Counted from the first letter of the stretch, positions 44,657-53,873 are shown. The stretch: DNA of 64,000 nt from Planktothrix rubescens CCAP 1459/22 (GCA_904830895.1 LR882958.1:2226001-2290000); one strand, 5' to 3'. Translations and numbers: made by a program. The notes: generated by a model from the letters alone, not told the origin.

Positions 44657-45946
44657 ATGCAAGTTGTTGTTACTGGTATTGGTTTAATCTCGGCATTAGG
44701 AAATTTGGAAATAACCTGGAAACAATTGTTATCGGGTCATTCAGGAATATTACCCCATCAACCTTTTCCTGAACTTTTTACTAAACCCCTGGCTTTAATT
44801 AATAATATTCCTTCTGATCCTACGGAATTATTAGAAACTGCGATCGCCGATGCCTTAATTATGGCTAATTTAACTCCACCTTTATTAGATTGTGGTGTTG
44901 TAATTGGTTCTAGTCGGGGATATCAAGGAAAATTAGAACAATTAGCAAGATTTTACCCCCCCTACCCCCCCTTACTAATGGGGGGAAAAGATGGAGTTTC
45001 CTCTTTATGGAGGGGGGGAGAAGATGGAGTTTCTTCTTTATGGAGGGGGGGAGAAGATGGAGTTTCCCCTTTATGGCAAGGGGGAGAAGATGGCATTTTT
45101 TCCTTAGTGGAACGGGGAGAAGATGCGGGGATTAGTTTAAGCAAATTTGTAGAATATTTACCTTTTAATATTGCTTTAAATGCAGCTAAAAAAACAGGTT
45201 CTACGGGAATTATTTTATCACCCATGGCGGCTTGTGCTACGGGAATTTGGGCGATCGCTCAAGGATTTGAACTGATTAAAACCCAACAGTGTCAGCGTGT
45301 AATAGTGGGAGCAGTGGAAGCACCAATTACTCCTTTAACCTTAGCAGGATTTGAACAAATGGGAGCCTTAGCAAACACAGGTTGCTATCCATTTGATCGA
45401 GATCGAGAAGGATTTGTTTTAGGGGAAGGCGCGGCTATTTTAATTTTAGAATCAGAAGATCTAGCGCAACAGCGAAATGCTCAAATTTATGGGAAAATAT
45501 TAGGATTTGGATTGACAGCAGATGCTTGTTATGGTAATAAACCTGATAGAGTTGGAAAAAGTGCGATCGCCGCGATTCAAACCTGTTTAAAAAATAGTAA
45601 TTTATCGAGTCATGAAATTGATTATATTCATACCCATGGAACCGCTACAAAATTAAATGATGATCATGAAGTTCAATTAATTAAACAATTATTTCCCCAA
45701 GGTGTTTCTGTTAGTTCAACAAAAGGCGCAACCGGACACACATTAGGGGCGTCAGGAGCGTTAGGAGTAGCTTTTAGTTTAATGACATTAAAACATCAAC
45801 TATTACCCCCCTGTGTGGGTTTAAAAACACCAGAATTTGATTTGGATTTTGTTACCTCTGTTCGTTCTATGGTTATCAAAAATACTTTATGTTTTAGTTT
45901 TGGATTTGGGGGACAAAATGCTATTATTGCAATTGGTAAAGCCTAA
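44657..45946 (+). CDS. Beta-ketoacyl-ACP synthase, FabF-like
   Basis: The 429-residue condensing enzyme has the KS triad: Cys in PMAACATGIWAIAQG near residue 192, His in THGTATKLND near 328 and His in GATGHTLGASGALG near 359. It starts VVVTGIGLISALGNLEITW. Residues about 100-155 are an in-frame insertion of an 11-residue repeat (GGEDGVSSLWR) not seen in FabF. Without it the length would be near 375, somewhat short for FabF (about 415). The substrate is not known; it could be a side-pathway KS rather than the main FabF. Confidence 0.85.
   Translation: MQVVVTGIGLISALGNLEITWKQLLSGHSGILPHQPFPELFTKPLALINNIPSDPTELLETAIADALIMANLTPPLLDCGVVIGSSRGYQGKLEQLARFYPPYPPLLMGGKDGVSSLWRGGEDGVSSLWRGGEDGVSPLWQGGEDGIFSLVERGEDAGISLSKFVEYLPFNIALNAAKKTGSTGIILSPMAACATGIWAIAQGFELIKTQQCQRVIVGAVEAPITPLTLAGFEQMGALANTGCYPFDRDREGFVLGEGAAILILESEDLAQQRNAQIYGKILGFGLTADACYGNKPDRVGKSAIAAIQTCLKNSNLSSHEIDYIHTHGTATKLNDDHEVQLIKQLFPQGVSVSSTKGATGHTLGASGALGVAFSLMTLKHQLLPPCVGLKTPEFDLDFVTSVRSMVIKNTLCFSFGFGGQNAIIAIGKA
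44955..45125. repeat. 33-bp tandem repeat inserted in the ketosynthase gene
   Basis: A C-rich/G-rich dispersed palindrome (CCCCCCTTACTAATGGGGGG type) is followed by four 33-base units around GGGGGAGAAGATGGAGTTTC. All units keep the frame, giving GGKDGVSSLWR, GGEDGVSSLWR, GGEDGVSPLWQ and GGEDGIFSLVE. Confidence 0.85.
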
Positions 45947-45968
45947 TCGTTGTTGCGCTTAAGCGCAA
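45947..45968. repeat. Solo palindrome related to the 23-bp array ends
   Basis: TCGTTGTTGCGCTTAAGCGC begins one base after the ketosynthase stop. Within it TTGCGCTTAAGCGCAA (45953-45968) is a perfect 16-base palindrome. The left half matches the inverted ends of the array at 11991-12250. Confidence 0.7.
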
Positions 45969-46032
45969 TCTTTACAAAGGCTCTCATCCCAACAACATAA
46001 TAGTAATTACTCAATACTAATCAAAATAAATA

Positions 46033-47166
46033 ATGCCATTAACTGAACGTTTATCTAAAATTAAATGGGAGCATATTCCCTCAACTCTGTCTTTATTTTC
46101 GGGATGTGGAGGGATGGATTTACCTTTGCATAAAGCTGGATTTAAAGTGGTTTGGGCGATTGATGCTAATAGAGATGCTTGTCAAACTTTTCGCCGAAAT
46201 ATTGGGGATGTAATTGTTAATAATCAAATTGAAAATATTAATATTGCTGAAGTTCCTGATGCGGATTTAATTACGGGCGGTTTTCCTTGTCAAGATTTTT
46301 CAATGATTTGGAAACGTCCAGGGTTAGAAGGAGAACGGGGAAATTTATATACTTATTTTCTTAAATTTGTTCAAGATAAAAAACCGAAAGCGTTTATTGC
46401 TGAAAATGTTAAAGGGTTATTAAGTGCTAATAATTATCAAGCAATTGAACGGATTATTTCTGATTTTGAGAATATTGAACCCGGATATTTAGTTAAACCC
46501 AAACTCTATAATTTTGCCGATTATGGGGTTCCTCAATTTCGAGAACGGGTATTATTAGTAGGAATTAGAAAAGATACGGGATTTAATTTTATTCATCCTC
46601 AACCGGAATATGGGTTAAATCGAAAATATCCCTATCGGACTGCATCGGACGCATTAGCAGGAGTCGAAAATATTTCCAATAATAATGAACATCAAAAAAT
46701 CCAACCGAGAACTATTGAAATTTTAAAACGGATTAAACCCGGTGGCAATTTTACCGATATTCCTAAAGATAGTGAATATTATGTTAAAGGCATGATTAGT
46801 CATGTTTATCGGCGTTTACACCCTAACCAACCTTCAACTACTATTATCGCAGGAGGTGGCGGCGGAACTTGGGGATATCATTACGATGAACCCAGAGCAT
46901 TAACCAATCGTGAACGCGCTAGGTTACAATCTTTTCCAGATGATTTTATCTTTGAAGGAACATTTACAGAAATTCGTCGCCAAATTGGAAATGCGGTTCC
47001 TCCTGATGGTATTGTGGCGTTAGTTGAAGCGTTAATTCCTTTATTTACAGGGAAATATCAGAGTGTTGATTTATATGAGTTAAGTGAAAATTTACAAAAA
47101 TTATCAATTAAAGAACGATTGAAATTAGCGAATCAAGAAAACCGTGAATTAGTATCACTCCGGTAG
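46033..47166 (+). CDS. C5 cytosine DNA methyltransferase, complete
   Basis: The 377-residue enzyme has all core motifs in order: I SLFSGCGGMDLPLHKAGF, IV GGFPCQDFSM with the catalytic Cys near 85, VI ENVKGLL, VIII QFRERVLLVG, a recognition region about 210-280, IX ERARLQSFPDDF and X QIGNAVPP near 330. No restriction enzyme is adjacent, so it is an orphan methylase or a regulator of replication or expression. Its end overlaps the convergent DUF29 gene by 12 bases. It is unrelated to the truncated methylase at 39574. Confidence 0.94.
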   Translation: MPLTERLSKIKWEHIPSTLSLFSGCGGMDLPLHKAGFKVVWAIDANRDACQTFRRNIGDVIVNNQIENINIAEVPDADLITGGFPCQDFSMIWKRPGLEGERGNLYTYFLKFVQDKKPKAFIAENVKGLLSANNYQAIERIISDFENIEPGYLVKPKLYNFADYGVPQFRERVLLVGIRKDTGFNFIHPQPEYGLNRKYPYRTASDALAGVENISNNNEHQKIQPRTIEILKRIKPGGNFTDIPKDSEYYVKGMISHVYRRLHPNQPSTTIIAGGGGGTWGYHYDEPRALTNRERARLQSFPDDFIFEGTFTEIRRQIGNAVPPDGIVALVEALIPLFTGKYQSVDLYELSENLQKLSIKERLKLANQENRELVSLR

Positions 47167-47622
47167 ATAATCAGGGTTTAAGGTGTCCTCTTGAGAAAAC
47201 GGTGATTCTACAGGAAAAGTATTAATTGATAATCCCGTTTCATCCGCAGCTAATTCTCTGGCATCCTGATAACATTCTTGAAAAACTTCAAGAAAATATC
47301 GCTTTAAACTCGGACTATTTTTAAAATCATTTCGTAATCTTTTTCGATGTTCTCGAATAGTAAATAGCCAACTGTTGGTTCGTTTCTCAGATTGATACTT
47401 ATATTTTAATAGGTGCATTAATAAAATTCTGAGATTACTCTCAATTGCTGATTTTTCACTTCTTCCCATAGCTTCTAATTCTTCAATTAAATTAATCATA
47501 TCGACTTCAGCTAATTTTCCATGTTGTAACTGATGAATAGTATTCATTAACCACAAATGATAATCTTCTTCATATAAATCAGAAGTTTGTTGAGATTCTG
47601 TGATGGGGAGTTGGGTTGTCAT
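47155..47622 (-). CDS. DUF29 family protein
   Basis: The 155-residue protein is a DUF29 member: DLYEEDYHLWLMNTIHQLQH, LIEELEAMGRSEKSAIESNL, LLMHLLKYKYQSEKRTNSWL and the closing LPE. The family is mostly helical, multicopy in cyanobacteria and without known function. It converges on the C5 methylase gene and overlaps its last 12 bases. Confidence 0.88.
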   Translation of the reverse strand: MTTQLPITESQQTSDLYEEDYHLWLMNTIHQLQHGKLAEVDMINLIEELEAMGRSEKSAIESNLRILLMHLLKYKYQSEKRTNSWLFTIREHRKRLRNDFKNSPSLKRYFLEVFQECYQDARELAADETGLSINTFPVESPFSQEDTLNPDYLPE

Positions 47623-47776
47623 GAGATATCCTAAACTCAGTTAATTTTAATTATATAATAGGGAACAGGGAACAGAAAGAATATACCCGTCTATGTTCTA
47701 ACCTTAGAATTCATATATAAAAAATAGGTTGGATTTTGTTTTCTTAACCCAACCTACCTTAATTTTGATGATCAAT

Positions 47777-48298
47777 TTAGAATGTGAGATCAAGTTTACT
47801 ATGGTTGCGATAACACCAGCCTAAAATGATGCCTAAAACGGATAATTTAATCATTTCTAGGGTAAAATAACTCAAATGCAGTTGGTTCATGCCATCGGGA
47901 ATTGTATTGAATCCATTAAATAGATTTAAGTTAATTCCTAATGCACTCATTTGAGGGGTAAGAATATAGGTATAAACCATGGCAATGGCAAACAGAAATA
48001 GCGATAATCCAGTGATTGTCCGTAGGCGACTACTGAATTTTTCAGGAAGGTTCATCGCTAAAGCAATTAAACCCGTTAAACCAACCGCCGCACAAACTAA
48101 TTCAATCCGGTTAAAGACTGAAAAAATTAGAGTTCCCGCCGAAGTAAATCCGGTTTCTTCCATCATGCCAGAAATATACATCGTCGGCATAATTACAAAG
48201 TCAAGAATTAAACTTCCCGCCATCCATAATCCGAGAGTGGCTAACACCAGTGTCAGCCAGCGTGTGGGATGATATTCTGCTTTAGAGATAGTAGCCAT
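47777..48298 (-). CDS. Four-helix membrane protein of unknown function
   Basis: The 173-residue protein starts at ATG 48298 (MATISKAEYHPTRW). Four hydrophobic segments are visible near 18-40, 58-82, 92-112 and 138-160. The layout of a short four-helix protein with FVIMPTMYISGMM after the first helix resembles DUF4149-type proteins, but I am not sure. It stands alone. Confidence 0.55.
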   Translation of the reverse strand: MATISKAEYHPTRWLTLVLATLGLWMAGSLILDFVIMPTMYISGMMEETGFTSAGTLIFSVFNRIELVCAAVGLTGLIALAMNLPEKFSSRLRTITGLSLFLFAIAMVYTYILTPQMSALGINLNLFNGFNTIPDGMNQLHLSYFTLEMIKLSVLGIILGWCYRNHSKLDLTF

Positions 48299-48574
48299 AG
48301 TAATGATTACCTTGTATGAATAATAATTGCTGTCTTCACTTTTTATAATAGCGAATATTTTCACAATAGAATGTGAAGTATTTTGTATAACAAAACTTTA
48401 CAAAAAAATATAAATCTTTAAGTCTTGGTTCTTAAACAGGATAAAAGCTGAGTTTTGAAATCTTTTTTTAGACAGCCTAAATTTTCCGATAAAATACGGT
48501 TTCTTAATTGTAAAAATTGTTACTTGCGGAGGGGATAGTAATATGGCATGAATTTTTGCTAAAATTAACCCAGA

Positions 48575-48699
48575 TATAGCAATCTTAAATGATTTGCGAT
48601 CAGAATATAGAACCCCACCCTAGCCCTCCCCTTACTAAGGGGAGGGTTGGGAGGGGTCGAGATAGATGGAAATATTACAACTGATTTAGGATTGCTATA
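48575..48699. repeat. 125-bp MITE-like element
   Basis: Terminal inverted repeats TATAGCAATCTTAAATGA (left) and the inverse of CTGATTTAGGATTGCTATA (right) match in 16 of 18 positions. The middle holds a hairpin CCCTCCCCTTACTAAGGGGA. It lies in the 435-base gap between the membrane protein and queC, ending about 35 bases before queC, and could carry or disturb its promoter. Confidence 0.75.
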
Positions 48700-48733
48700 T
48701 AATCAACACTAAGAAAAAGGATAAATAATTAAA

Positions 48734-49420
48734 GTGAAAGCAGTTATTTTATTGTCCGGTGGCTTAGATTCTTCGACGGTTTTATACCAAGCAAAAGCAG
48801 ATGGTTGTGAATGTTATGCGATTTCTTTTGATTATCAACAGCGACACCGTAAGGAACTCGAATCAGCGCGAAAAATTGCCGAATTTGCCGGAGTCGTCGA
48901 ACATCAAGTCGTAACTTTTGATTTGAGTCTATGGGGGGGGTCTGCCTTAACCGATAATCGCCTCGATTTACCCCAGGATAGATCCCCAGAAACAATGGCT
49001 GGAAGTATTCCAATTACTTATGTTCCGGCTCGGAATACTATCTTTTTAAGTTTTGCTTTAGCCTATGCAGAAGCGATCGCCGCCCGGAAAGTTTATATTG
49101 GTGTTAATGTGTTAGATTATTCGGGTTATCCCGATTGTCGTCCCGATTATATTCAAGCCATAGAAGAAGTCTTTAGATTAGGAACAAAACAAGGTCGAGA
49201 AGGTGATCCGATTACGATTGAATCTCCACTGATTCATTTAGCAAAAACAGAAATTATCAAATTAGGAAATCGCTTAGGGGTTCCCTGGGAATTTACTTGG
49301 TCTTGTTATGCCGGAGAGGAACAAGCCTGTGGTGTTTGTGATTCCTGTCGTTTACGATTAGCTGCCTTTGCTGAACTGGAATTAATAGATCCGATTGCTT
49401 ATATAGCAGGGAATGGGTAA
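48734..49420 (+). CDS. queC: 7-cyano-7-deazaguanine synthase
   Basis: QueC converts 7-carboxy-7-deazaguanine to preQ0 using ATP and ammonia, for queuosine in tRNA. The 228-residue protein has the ATP pyrophosphatase loop LLSGGLDSSTVLYQA at residues 5-19, YVPARNTIFLSFALAYAEA, and the zinc site CYAGEEQACGVCDSCRLRL near the C-terminus. The start is a GTG at 48734. No other queuosine genes are nearby. Confidence 0.96.
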   Translation: MKAVILLSGGLDSSTVLYQAKADGCECYAISFDYQQRHRKELESARKIAEFAGVVEHQVVTFDLSLWGGSALTDNRLDLPQDRSPETMAGSIPITYVPARNTIFLSFALAYAEAIAARKVYIGVNVLDYSGYPDCRPDYIQAIEEVFRLGTKQGREGDPITIESPLIHLAKTEIIKLGNRLGVPWEFTWSCYAGEEQACGVCDSCRLRLAAFAELELIDPIAYIAGNG

Positions 49421-49461
49421 TAGGTAATGGGTAATGGGTAATGGGTAATGGGTAATGGGTA
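49418..49461. repeat. Short tandem heptamer repeat (STRR)
   Basis: TAATGGG repeats about six times from just before the queC stop. It is the reverse complement of the ATTACCC type seen upstream of bioB. Confidence 0.85.
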
Positions 49462-49498
49462 ATTACGACTGATATCAAATAACGAGAAGTATTACTCC

Positions 49499-49571
49499 TG
49501 TTCCCTCCCCCCCTAGCCCCCCGTGCACGGGGGGTTTGGGGGGGCTGTTCCGGTGTTCCGGTGTTCCCTGC
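49499..49571. repeat. GC-rich palindromic repeat, copy 2
   Basis: The core CCCCCCGTGCACGGGGGG is flanked by CCCTCCCCCCCTAG and TTTGGGGGGGCTG, then a 9-base tandem (GTTCCGGTG). It is the reverse orientation of the copies at 25861 and 53086 and lies between the converging queC and asparaginase genes. Confidence 0.8.
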
Positions 49572-49599
49572 TATACTTTCTCCCTTATGGTTGGTGCAG

Positions 49600-50532
49600 T
49601 TAAATGTGATCTGAAAAGACCTGAGTTCCTTTATCAGCTTCTAAACTATCTCCTTTATTTTGGCCGTCGTGGAAGGCGCAAAGAATCACATCACAGGTTT
49701 TTCCCCAGGCGAGTGCCCCAGTTCGATCAATTCCAATTGCTCCAAAATCCCGTTGATGTTCGTGGGCTTCGGCGAAGGATTTTTTAAAGGCGGTCTGTAA
49801 AGACTGACCATCGGTGACTCGGATCACAATTTTAGCCGCCAAACACTCATCGAGAATATCTTCCCCAATTCCCGTACAACTAACCCCAGCTTGATCGGTG
49901 GCATAATTTCCGGCTGGAGTTGCAGAGTCACTCACCCGGCCAATGCGCTCAAATCCCTTGCCCCCGGTGGATGTCCCGGCGACTAATTGACCCTTTTGAT
50001 CTAAGGCCACAACCCCGATGGTTCCGGTGCCTGCGGGTTCAGAAACCACATTCGCCATGCTGCGTCTAAAATTGTCCTTACGGTCTTCGAGCCATTCCTG
50101 CAAACGTTGGTCGGTGAGGGGATTATATAGGGGTAATTGCAGTTCCCGGGCTAATTCGGCGGCCCCATAATCGGATAAAACGTGATCGGAGGCGTCTTGT
50201 AAAACCACAGCTAAATCTATAGGATTTTTCACCCGTGAAACGTTAATCACCCCGCTAAAACGTTGGAGGCTTCCATCCATTAAGGCGGCACTCATGCGGA
50301 TTTGGCCATCGGATTGCAGGACGGAACCCGTGCCCGCATTAAACCGAGGATCGTTTTCTAGGAGTTGACAGCCAAGCACTACGGCTTCTTTAGCGCTCGC
50401 TCCCCGGAGGAGTAGGGGGTAAACTTGATCAATGACTCGATAGAGGGATTTGCGTACAGCTTCTAATCCTCCTTTGCTTTGGAGAGAACTACCAGCACCG
50501 CCATGAATAATTAGTTTAGGTTGAACGGCCAT
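49600..50532 (-). CDS. Isoaspartyl peptidase / L-asparaginase (Ntn hydrolase)
   Basis: The 310-residue proenzyme hydrolyses isoaspartyl dipeptides and asparagine. It starts [20 protein letters not shown] at 50532; the longer frame belongs to the neighbouring gene's region. The autocleavage site is [12 protein letters not shown] near residue 170, the Thr becoming the nucleophile of the beta subunit. [20 protein letters not shown] and the downstream [16 protein letters not shown] are family signatures. It lies 26 bases after the DUF2256 gene. Confidence 0.93.
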
Positions 50533-50558
50533 GAATGTATGATGCAAATGAATAATTT

Positions 50559-50705
50559 TTAAGCAGAACGGCGACGACGACAACGTTCGGAACAATATTT
50601 GACTTCTTCCCAACAGTCGGCCCATTTTTTTCGCCAGGTGAAGGGGCGATCGCAAACGGGACAAGTCTTCGTCGGTAAGTCGGACTTAGATCGCTGGCGT
50701 GCCAT
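50559..50705 (-). CDS. DUF2256 zinc-binding small protein
   Basis: A 48-residue gene read in a different frame from the upstream extension of the asparaginase ORF. It starts [20 protein letters not shown], followed by PFTWRKKW and [16 protein letters not shown] and CSERC give the four cysteines of the DUF2256 zinc knuckle. The family is short, basic and of unknown function. Stop is at 50559-50561. Confidence 0.88.
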   Translation of the reverse strand: MARQRSKSDLPTKTCPVCDRPFTWRKKWADCWEEVKYCSERCRRRRSA

Positions 50706-50752
50706 GCTAAGTTATTGAAGTCGCTTTAATCAGGGATGATTATATCATTTCC

Positions 50753-51517
50753 ATGTCACAGACCTTACCCTATACCCCCTTAACGCCGATTCGGATTGTG
50801 TTAGTGGAACCCGCAGGGCCTTTAAATGTGGGTTCTGTTGCCCGGGTGATGAAAAATATGGGGCTTGGGCAGTTGGTGTTAGTTAATCCTCAATGCGATC
50901 CCCTGGGGGATGAAGCGAAACGAATGGCGGTTCATGCTGGGGATATTTTAGCAGGGGCGATCACGGTTTCCTCGTTACCAGAGGCTTTAATTGGATGTCA
51001 ACGGGCGATCGCCACTACCGCCAGATCCCGATCAGGTGCTTTACCTACGGATTTAGAAGATCCCAGAACGGTTTTACCTTGGTTATTAGACTGTCCCTCG
51101 GCTTTGATTTTTGGGCCAGAAGATCGGGGTTTAAATAATGATGAATTGAGTTATGCTCAACGGTTTCTGAGAATTCGGTCTAGTTCTGTTTATCCGTCTT
51201 TAAATTTAGCCCAATCGGTGGGGGTGTGTTGTTATGAATTACGATATTGTGTGTTAGAACCTCAAGAGAGGATAAAAAACTCTATAGAAATTCCCCCGGC
51301 TTCTACGGTTCCCTTGGAGGTGTTAGAGGGTTATTATCAACAGTTGGAAGCAATGTTACTCAGGATTGGATATGTCTATCCCCATACCGCCAATAGTCGG
51401 ATGAAAAAGTTTCGGCGTCTGTATAATCGAGCTAATTTAACCTCTGAAGAAGTGGCGATGTTGCGCGGTATCCTGAGTCAAGTAGAATGGGCGTTATCAA
51501 TGATCAGTGATCGGTAG
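50753..51517 (+). CDS. trmJ: tRNA/rRNA methyltransferase, TrmJ-like SPOUT enzyme
   Basis: The 254-residue protein is a SPOUT-fold RNA 2'-O-methyltransferase. It has IRIVLVEPAGPLNVGSVARV (motif 1, the Asn-containing loop), IFGPEDRGLNNDEL (motif 2) and SVYPSLNLAQSVGVCCYEL (motif 3, knot). The C-terminal helical extension (YRQLEAML-like, MKKFRRLYNRANLTSEEVAM) matches TrmJ, which methylates position 32 of tRNA. It is divergent from the DUF2256 gene. Confidence 0.9.
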   Translation: MSQTLPYTPLTPIRIVLVEPAGPLNVGSVARVMKNMGLGQLVLVNPQCDPLGDEAKRMAVHAGDILAGAITVSSLPEALIGCQRAIATTARSRSGALPTDLEDPRTVLPWLLDCPSALIFGPEDRGLNNDELSYAQRFLRIRSSSVYPSLNLAQSVGVCCYELRYCVLEPQERIKNSIEIPPASTVPLEVLEGYYQQLEAMLLRIGYVYPHTANSRMKKFRRLYNRANLTSEEVAMLRGILSQVEWALSMISDR

Positions 51518-51541
51518 AGACGTGCCATGGCACGTCTCTAC
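51514..51541. repeat. Dispersed palindrome, copy 3 (perfect)
   Basis: GTAGAGACGTGCCA followed by its exact complement TGGCACGTCTCTAC makes a 28-base perfect palindrome. It overlaps the trmJ stop codon region. It is the best copy of the family also at 2608 and 11823. Confidence 0.9.
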
Positions 51542-51573
51542 TGAAAAGTAAAATTCTAGTCAGGTGTTTAGGT

Positions 51574-53061
51574 GTGGCTCAACGATCTCCTCGTCAGTCG
51601 TTATTCTCGATCTTTTCCTTTAATAAGTCTGGCTCTAAGTCCTCTGAGCCAAAATCTCGCAATGGAAAAGCGTCTCAACCGCAACCGAGGCGTCGATCTC
51701 GTCATGATCCGGTAAAAACGGCTCCCCGTCGCTCTCCGTCAACAGAACCACGACAGAATAATGATTTAGGCCGTTCGGAGTCTTTTGAGCCTCTACTTTC
51801 TCAACTGCGACAAAAACCCGTTCCGCCTAAATCTCGTAAACGCCGCCCGACCCCAGGTAAACGCCCCCCTAATGCGGCTACTGGTGCTTCTGTTTTGCCC
51901 TTTCGTAAGCCTGCTGATCCTTCTCCCCGTCGCAGACCGGAGGGGGACATGATTCCGGCTCCGACCTCTCCCCTCGCCCCTAGGGATAAATTAGTAAAAC
52001 GGGTGAGAAAAAAACGTCGAGTCTCTCCGATAATTTATGTCGCCCGCTTGGTGATTTTAGGACTGGGAATTGGTGTGATTTCGGGGACGATTCTTTCGGT
52101 TTTAAATGCTTTGGGTCGTTCTAGTGCCGCCGCCGATCAAACTGTAAATTTAAGCCTGGAACAACAACAAAATTCTACGTCTTCTAATGCTTTAGTTTCA
52201 TCCCTACAATTAACTCAAGAATCTTCGGATTTAAAAACAGCAATTCTGGGTTTAGCGAAGGATTTACCTAAGTTAAAACCTGGGGTGTTTTTAGTGGATT
52301 TAGATACGGGAAATTATGTGGATATTCAAGGGCAAGAAGCAGTTCCGGCTGCAAGTACCATTAAACTTCCTATTTTAGTCTCATTTTTCCAAGCGGTTGA
52401 TGAGGGCAGGATACGTTTAGATGAAGTCTTAACCATGGAAGAAAAACACGTTGCTAAGGGGTCTGGAGAACTGCAAGATAAACCAGTCGGGAGTAAATTT
52501 ACAGCCCTAGAAACAGCAGATTTAATGATTACAAATAGTGATAATACCGCTACAAATATGTTAATTGATCGCTTGGGTGGGATTGAATCCTTGAATCAAC
52601 AGTTTGCTTCTTGGCAATTAAAACAAACTCAAATGCAAAATATTCTTCCTGATTTGGAAGGAACAAATAAAACCAGTGCTAGGGATTTAGTTAATTTAAT
52701 GGCGGACATCAATCAAGGAAAGTTAGTTTCTTTGAAATCCCGCGATTTTATGTTAAGAATTATGCAGCAAACTCGCAATCGTTCTTTGTTACCTCGTGGT
52801 TTAGGAGAGGGGGCGTTTATTGCTCATAAAACGGGCAATATTGACTCGGTTTCTGGGGATGTTGGTTTAATTGATATGCCTAATGGTAAACGCTATTTAC
52901 TTGGAGTTTTAGTTGAAAGAGAAGCGGATGATCCCCAAGCTAATGAACTAATTCGTCAAATTTCTTCTACTATTTATCAATATTTTGATACTGCTACTGA
53001 CCCTAAACCAAATCCCGATTTGCCAACTACTCCCGATCAGGTTCAAGATAATCAACAATAA
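51574..53061 (+). CDS. Membrane-anchored class A beta-lactamase-like serine hydrolase
   Basis: The 495-residue protein has a long basic, Pro/Arg/Ser-rich cytoplasmic N-terminus (about 1-150), one membrane helix near 155-175 (LVILGLGIGVISGTILSVL) and an outer domain with the serine active-site motifs ASTIKLP near 262 (SxxK), SDNTATN near 322 (SDN) and HKTGNIDSVSGDVG near 419 (KTG). It is a beta-lactamase 2 family protein, likely acting on peptidoglycan. The start is GTG at 51574. Confidence 0.88.
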   Translation: MAQRSPRQSLFSIFSFNKSGSKSSEPKSRNGKASQPQPRRRSRHDPVKTAPRRSPSTEPRQNNDLGRSESFEPLLSQLRQKPVPPKSRKRRPTPGKRPPNAATGASVLPFRKPADPSPRRRPEGDMIPAPTSPLAPRDKLVKRVRKKRRVSPIIYVARLVILGLGIGVISGTILSVLNALGRSSAAADQTVNLSLEQQQNSTSSNALVSSLQLTQESSDLKTAILGLAKDLPKLKPGVFLVDLDTGNYVDIQGQEAVPAASTIKLPILVSFFQAVDEGRIRLDEVLTMEEKHVAKGSGELQDKPVGSKFTALETADLMITNSDNTATNMLIDRLGGIESLNQQFASWQLKQTQMQNILPDLEGTNKTSARDLVNLMADINQGKLVSLKSRDFMLRIMQQTRNRSLLPRGLGEGAFIAHKTGNIDSVSGDVGLIDMPNGKRYLLGVLVEREADDPQANELIRQISSTIYQYFDTATDPKPNPDLPTTPDQVQDNQQ

Positions 53062-53085
53062 CTTATTCTAGGGTGTGTTATAGCA

Positions 53086-53160
53086 GGGAACACCGGAACA
53101 CCGGAACACCGGAACAGCCCCCCCAAACCCCCCGTGCACGGGGGGCTAGGGGGGGAGGGA
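53086..53160. repeat. GC-rich palindromic repeat, copy 3
   Basis: A 9-base tandem (GGAACACCG) leads into the same core as at 25861 and 49499 (CCCCCCGTGCACGGGGGG). It lies in the 236-base gap downstream of the serine hydrolase gene. Confidence 0.8.
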
Positions 53161-53297
53161 TCTGGGGGGAAACACTTCACCGTCTGGGTTCAAAGATCCG
53201 TCTGGTGTCCTAACTGCCTTGGCGGTTGCTATAGCGTAAGCACACACATCACCCAATAGTTTAAGGATAATTTTAATAGAATAAAAAACAATATTCT

Positions 53298-53873
53298 CTA
53301 AAAAAGAGATAAATTCAAACTAAACCCTGGTAATATCTCCTCACCGGATAATTCTGTGGGGAGATTTCTCAATTCTATGGGTTTTTCAATGCGATAAATT
53401 TCTACCTGTTGCTGTTTGGGATTAATTAACCAACCTAATTTAACTCCCCCATCCAAATATTCCCACATTTTCCGACGTAGGGGTTCTAATTCATCCGTTG
53501 CTGACCTTAATTCGATCACAAAATCTGGCGCAATGGGGGGGAATTTCCGGCGTTGTTCGGGGGTGAGATTTTCCCAACGTTCTTTTTTAATCCAAGCAGC
53601 ATCGGGGGAACGATCTGCACCATTGGGAAGTTTAAAAATAGTTGAAGAACTAAAGGTATAACCCAATTTTGTTTGACGATTCCAGATTCCCAAATCGATC
53701 ATAAGTTCAGATTCTCGATTTCCACTTTCTCCCCCGACTGGAGACATAATTGTTAATTCTCCTTGAGTATTTCTTTCAAATTTTAATTCTCGGTTATTTT
53801 GACAGAGTTGATAGAATTGTTCATCACTTAGATAAACACTATCTAGGTTTAATATCACAGGACTAATAACCAT
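53298..53873 (-). CDS. Uma2 family endonuclease-like protein (DUF820)
   Basis: The 191-residue protein is a Uma2 (DUF820) member with a PD-(D/E)xK-type core: the Asp in RSPDAAWIKKERW near 92 and the acidic pair in PDFVIELRS near 120. FERNTQGELTIMSPVGGESG is the family N-terminal signature. Uma2 is highly multicopy in cyanobacteria and its role is unsettled, possibly linked to mobile DNA. Confidence 0.9.
   Translation of the reverse strand: MVISPVILNLDSVYLSDEQFYQLCQNNRELKFERNTQGELTIMSPVGGESGNRESELMIDLGIWNRQTKLGYTFSSSTIFKLPNGADRSPDAAWIKKERWENLTPEQRRKFPPIAPDFVIELRSATDELEPLRRKMWEYLDGGVKLGWLINPKQQQVEIYRIEKPIELRNLPTELSGEEILPGFSLNLSLF

Noticed and set aside
50533-50664. N-terminal extension of the asparaginase
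   Set aside because: This stretch is the DUF2256 gene read in another frame; asparaginase homologues start at [12 protein letters not shown].
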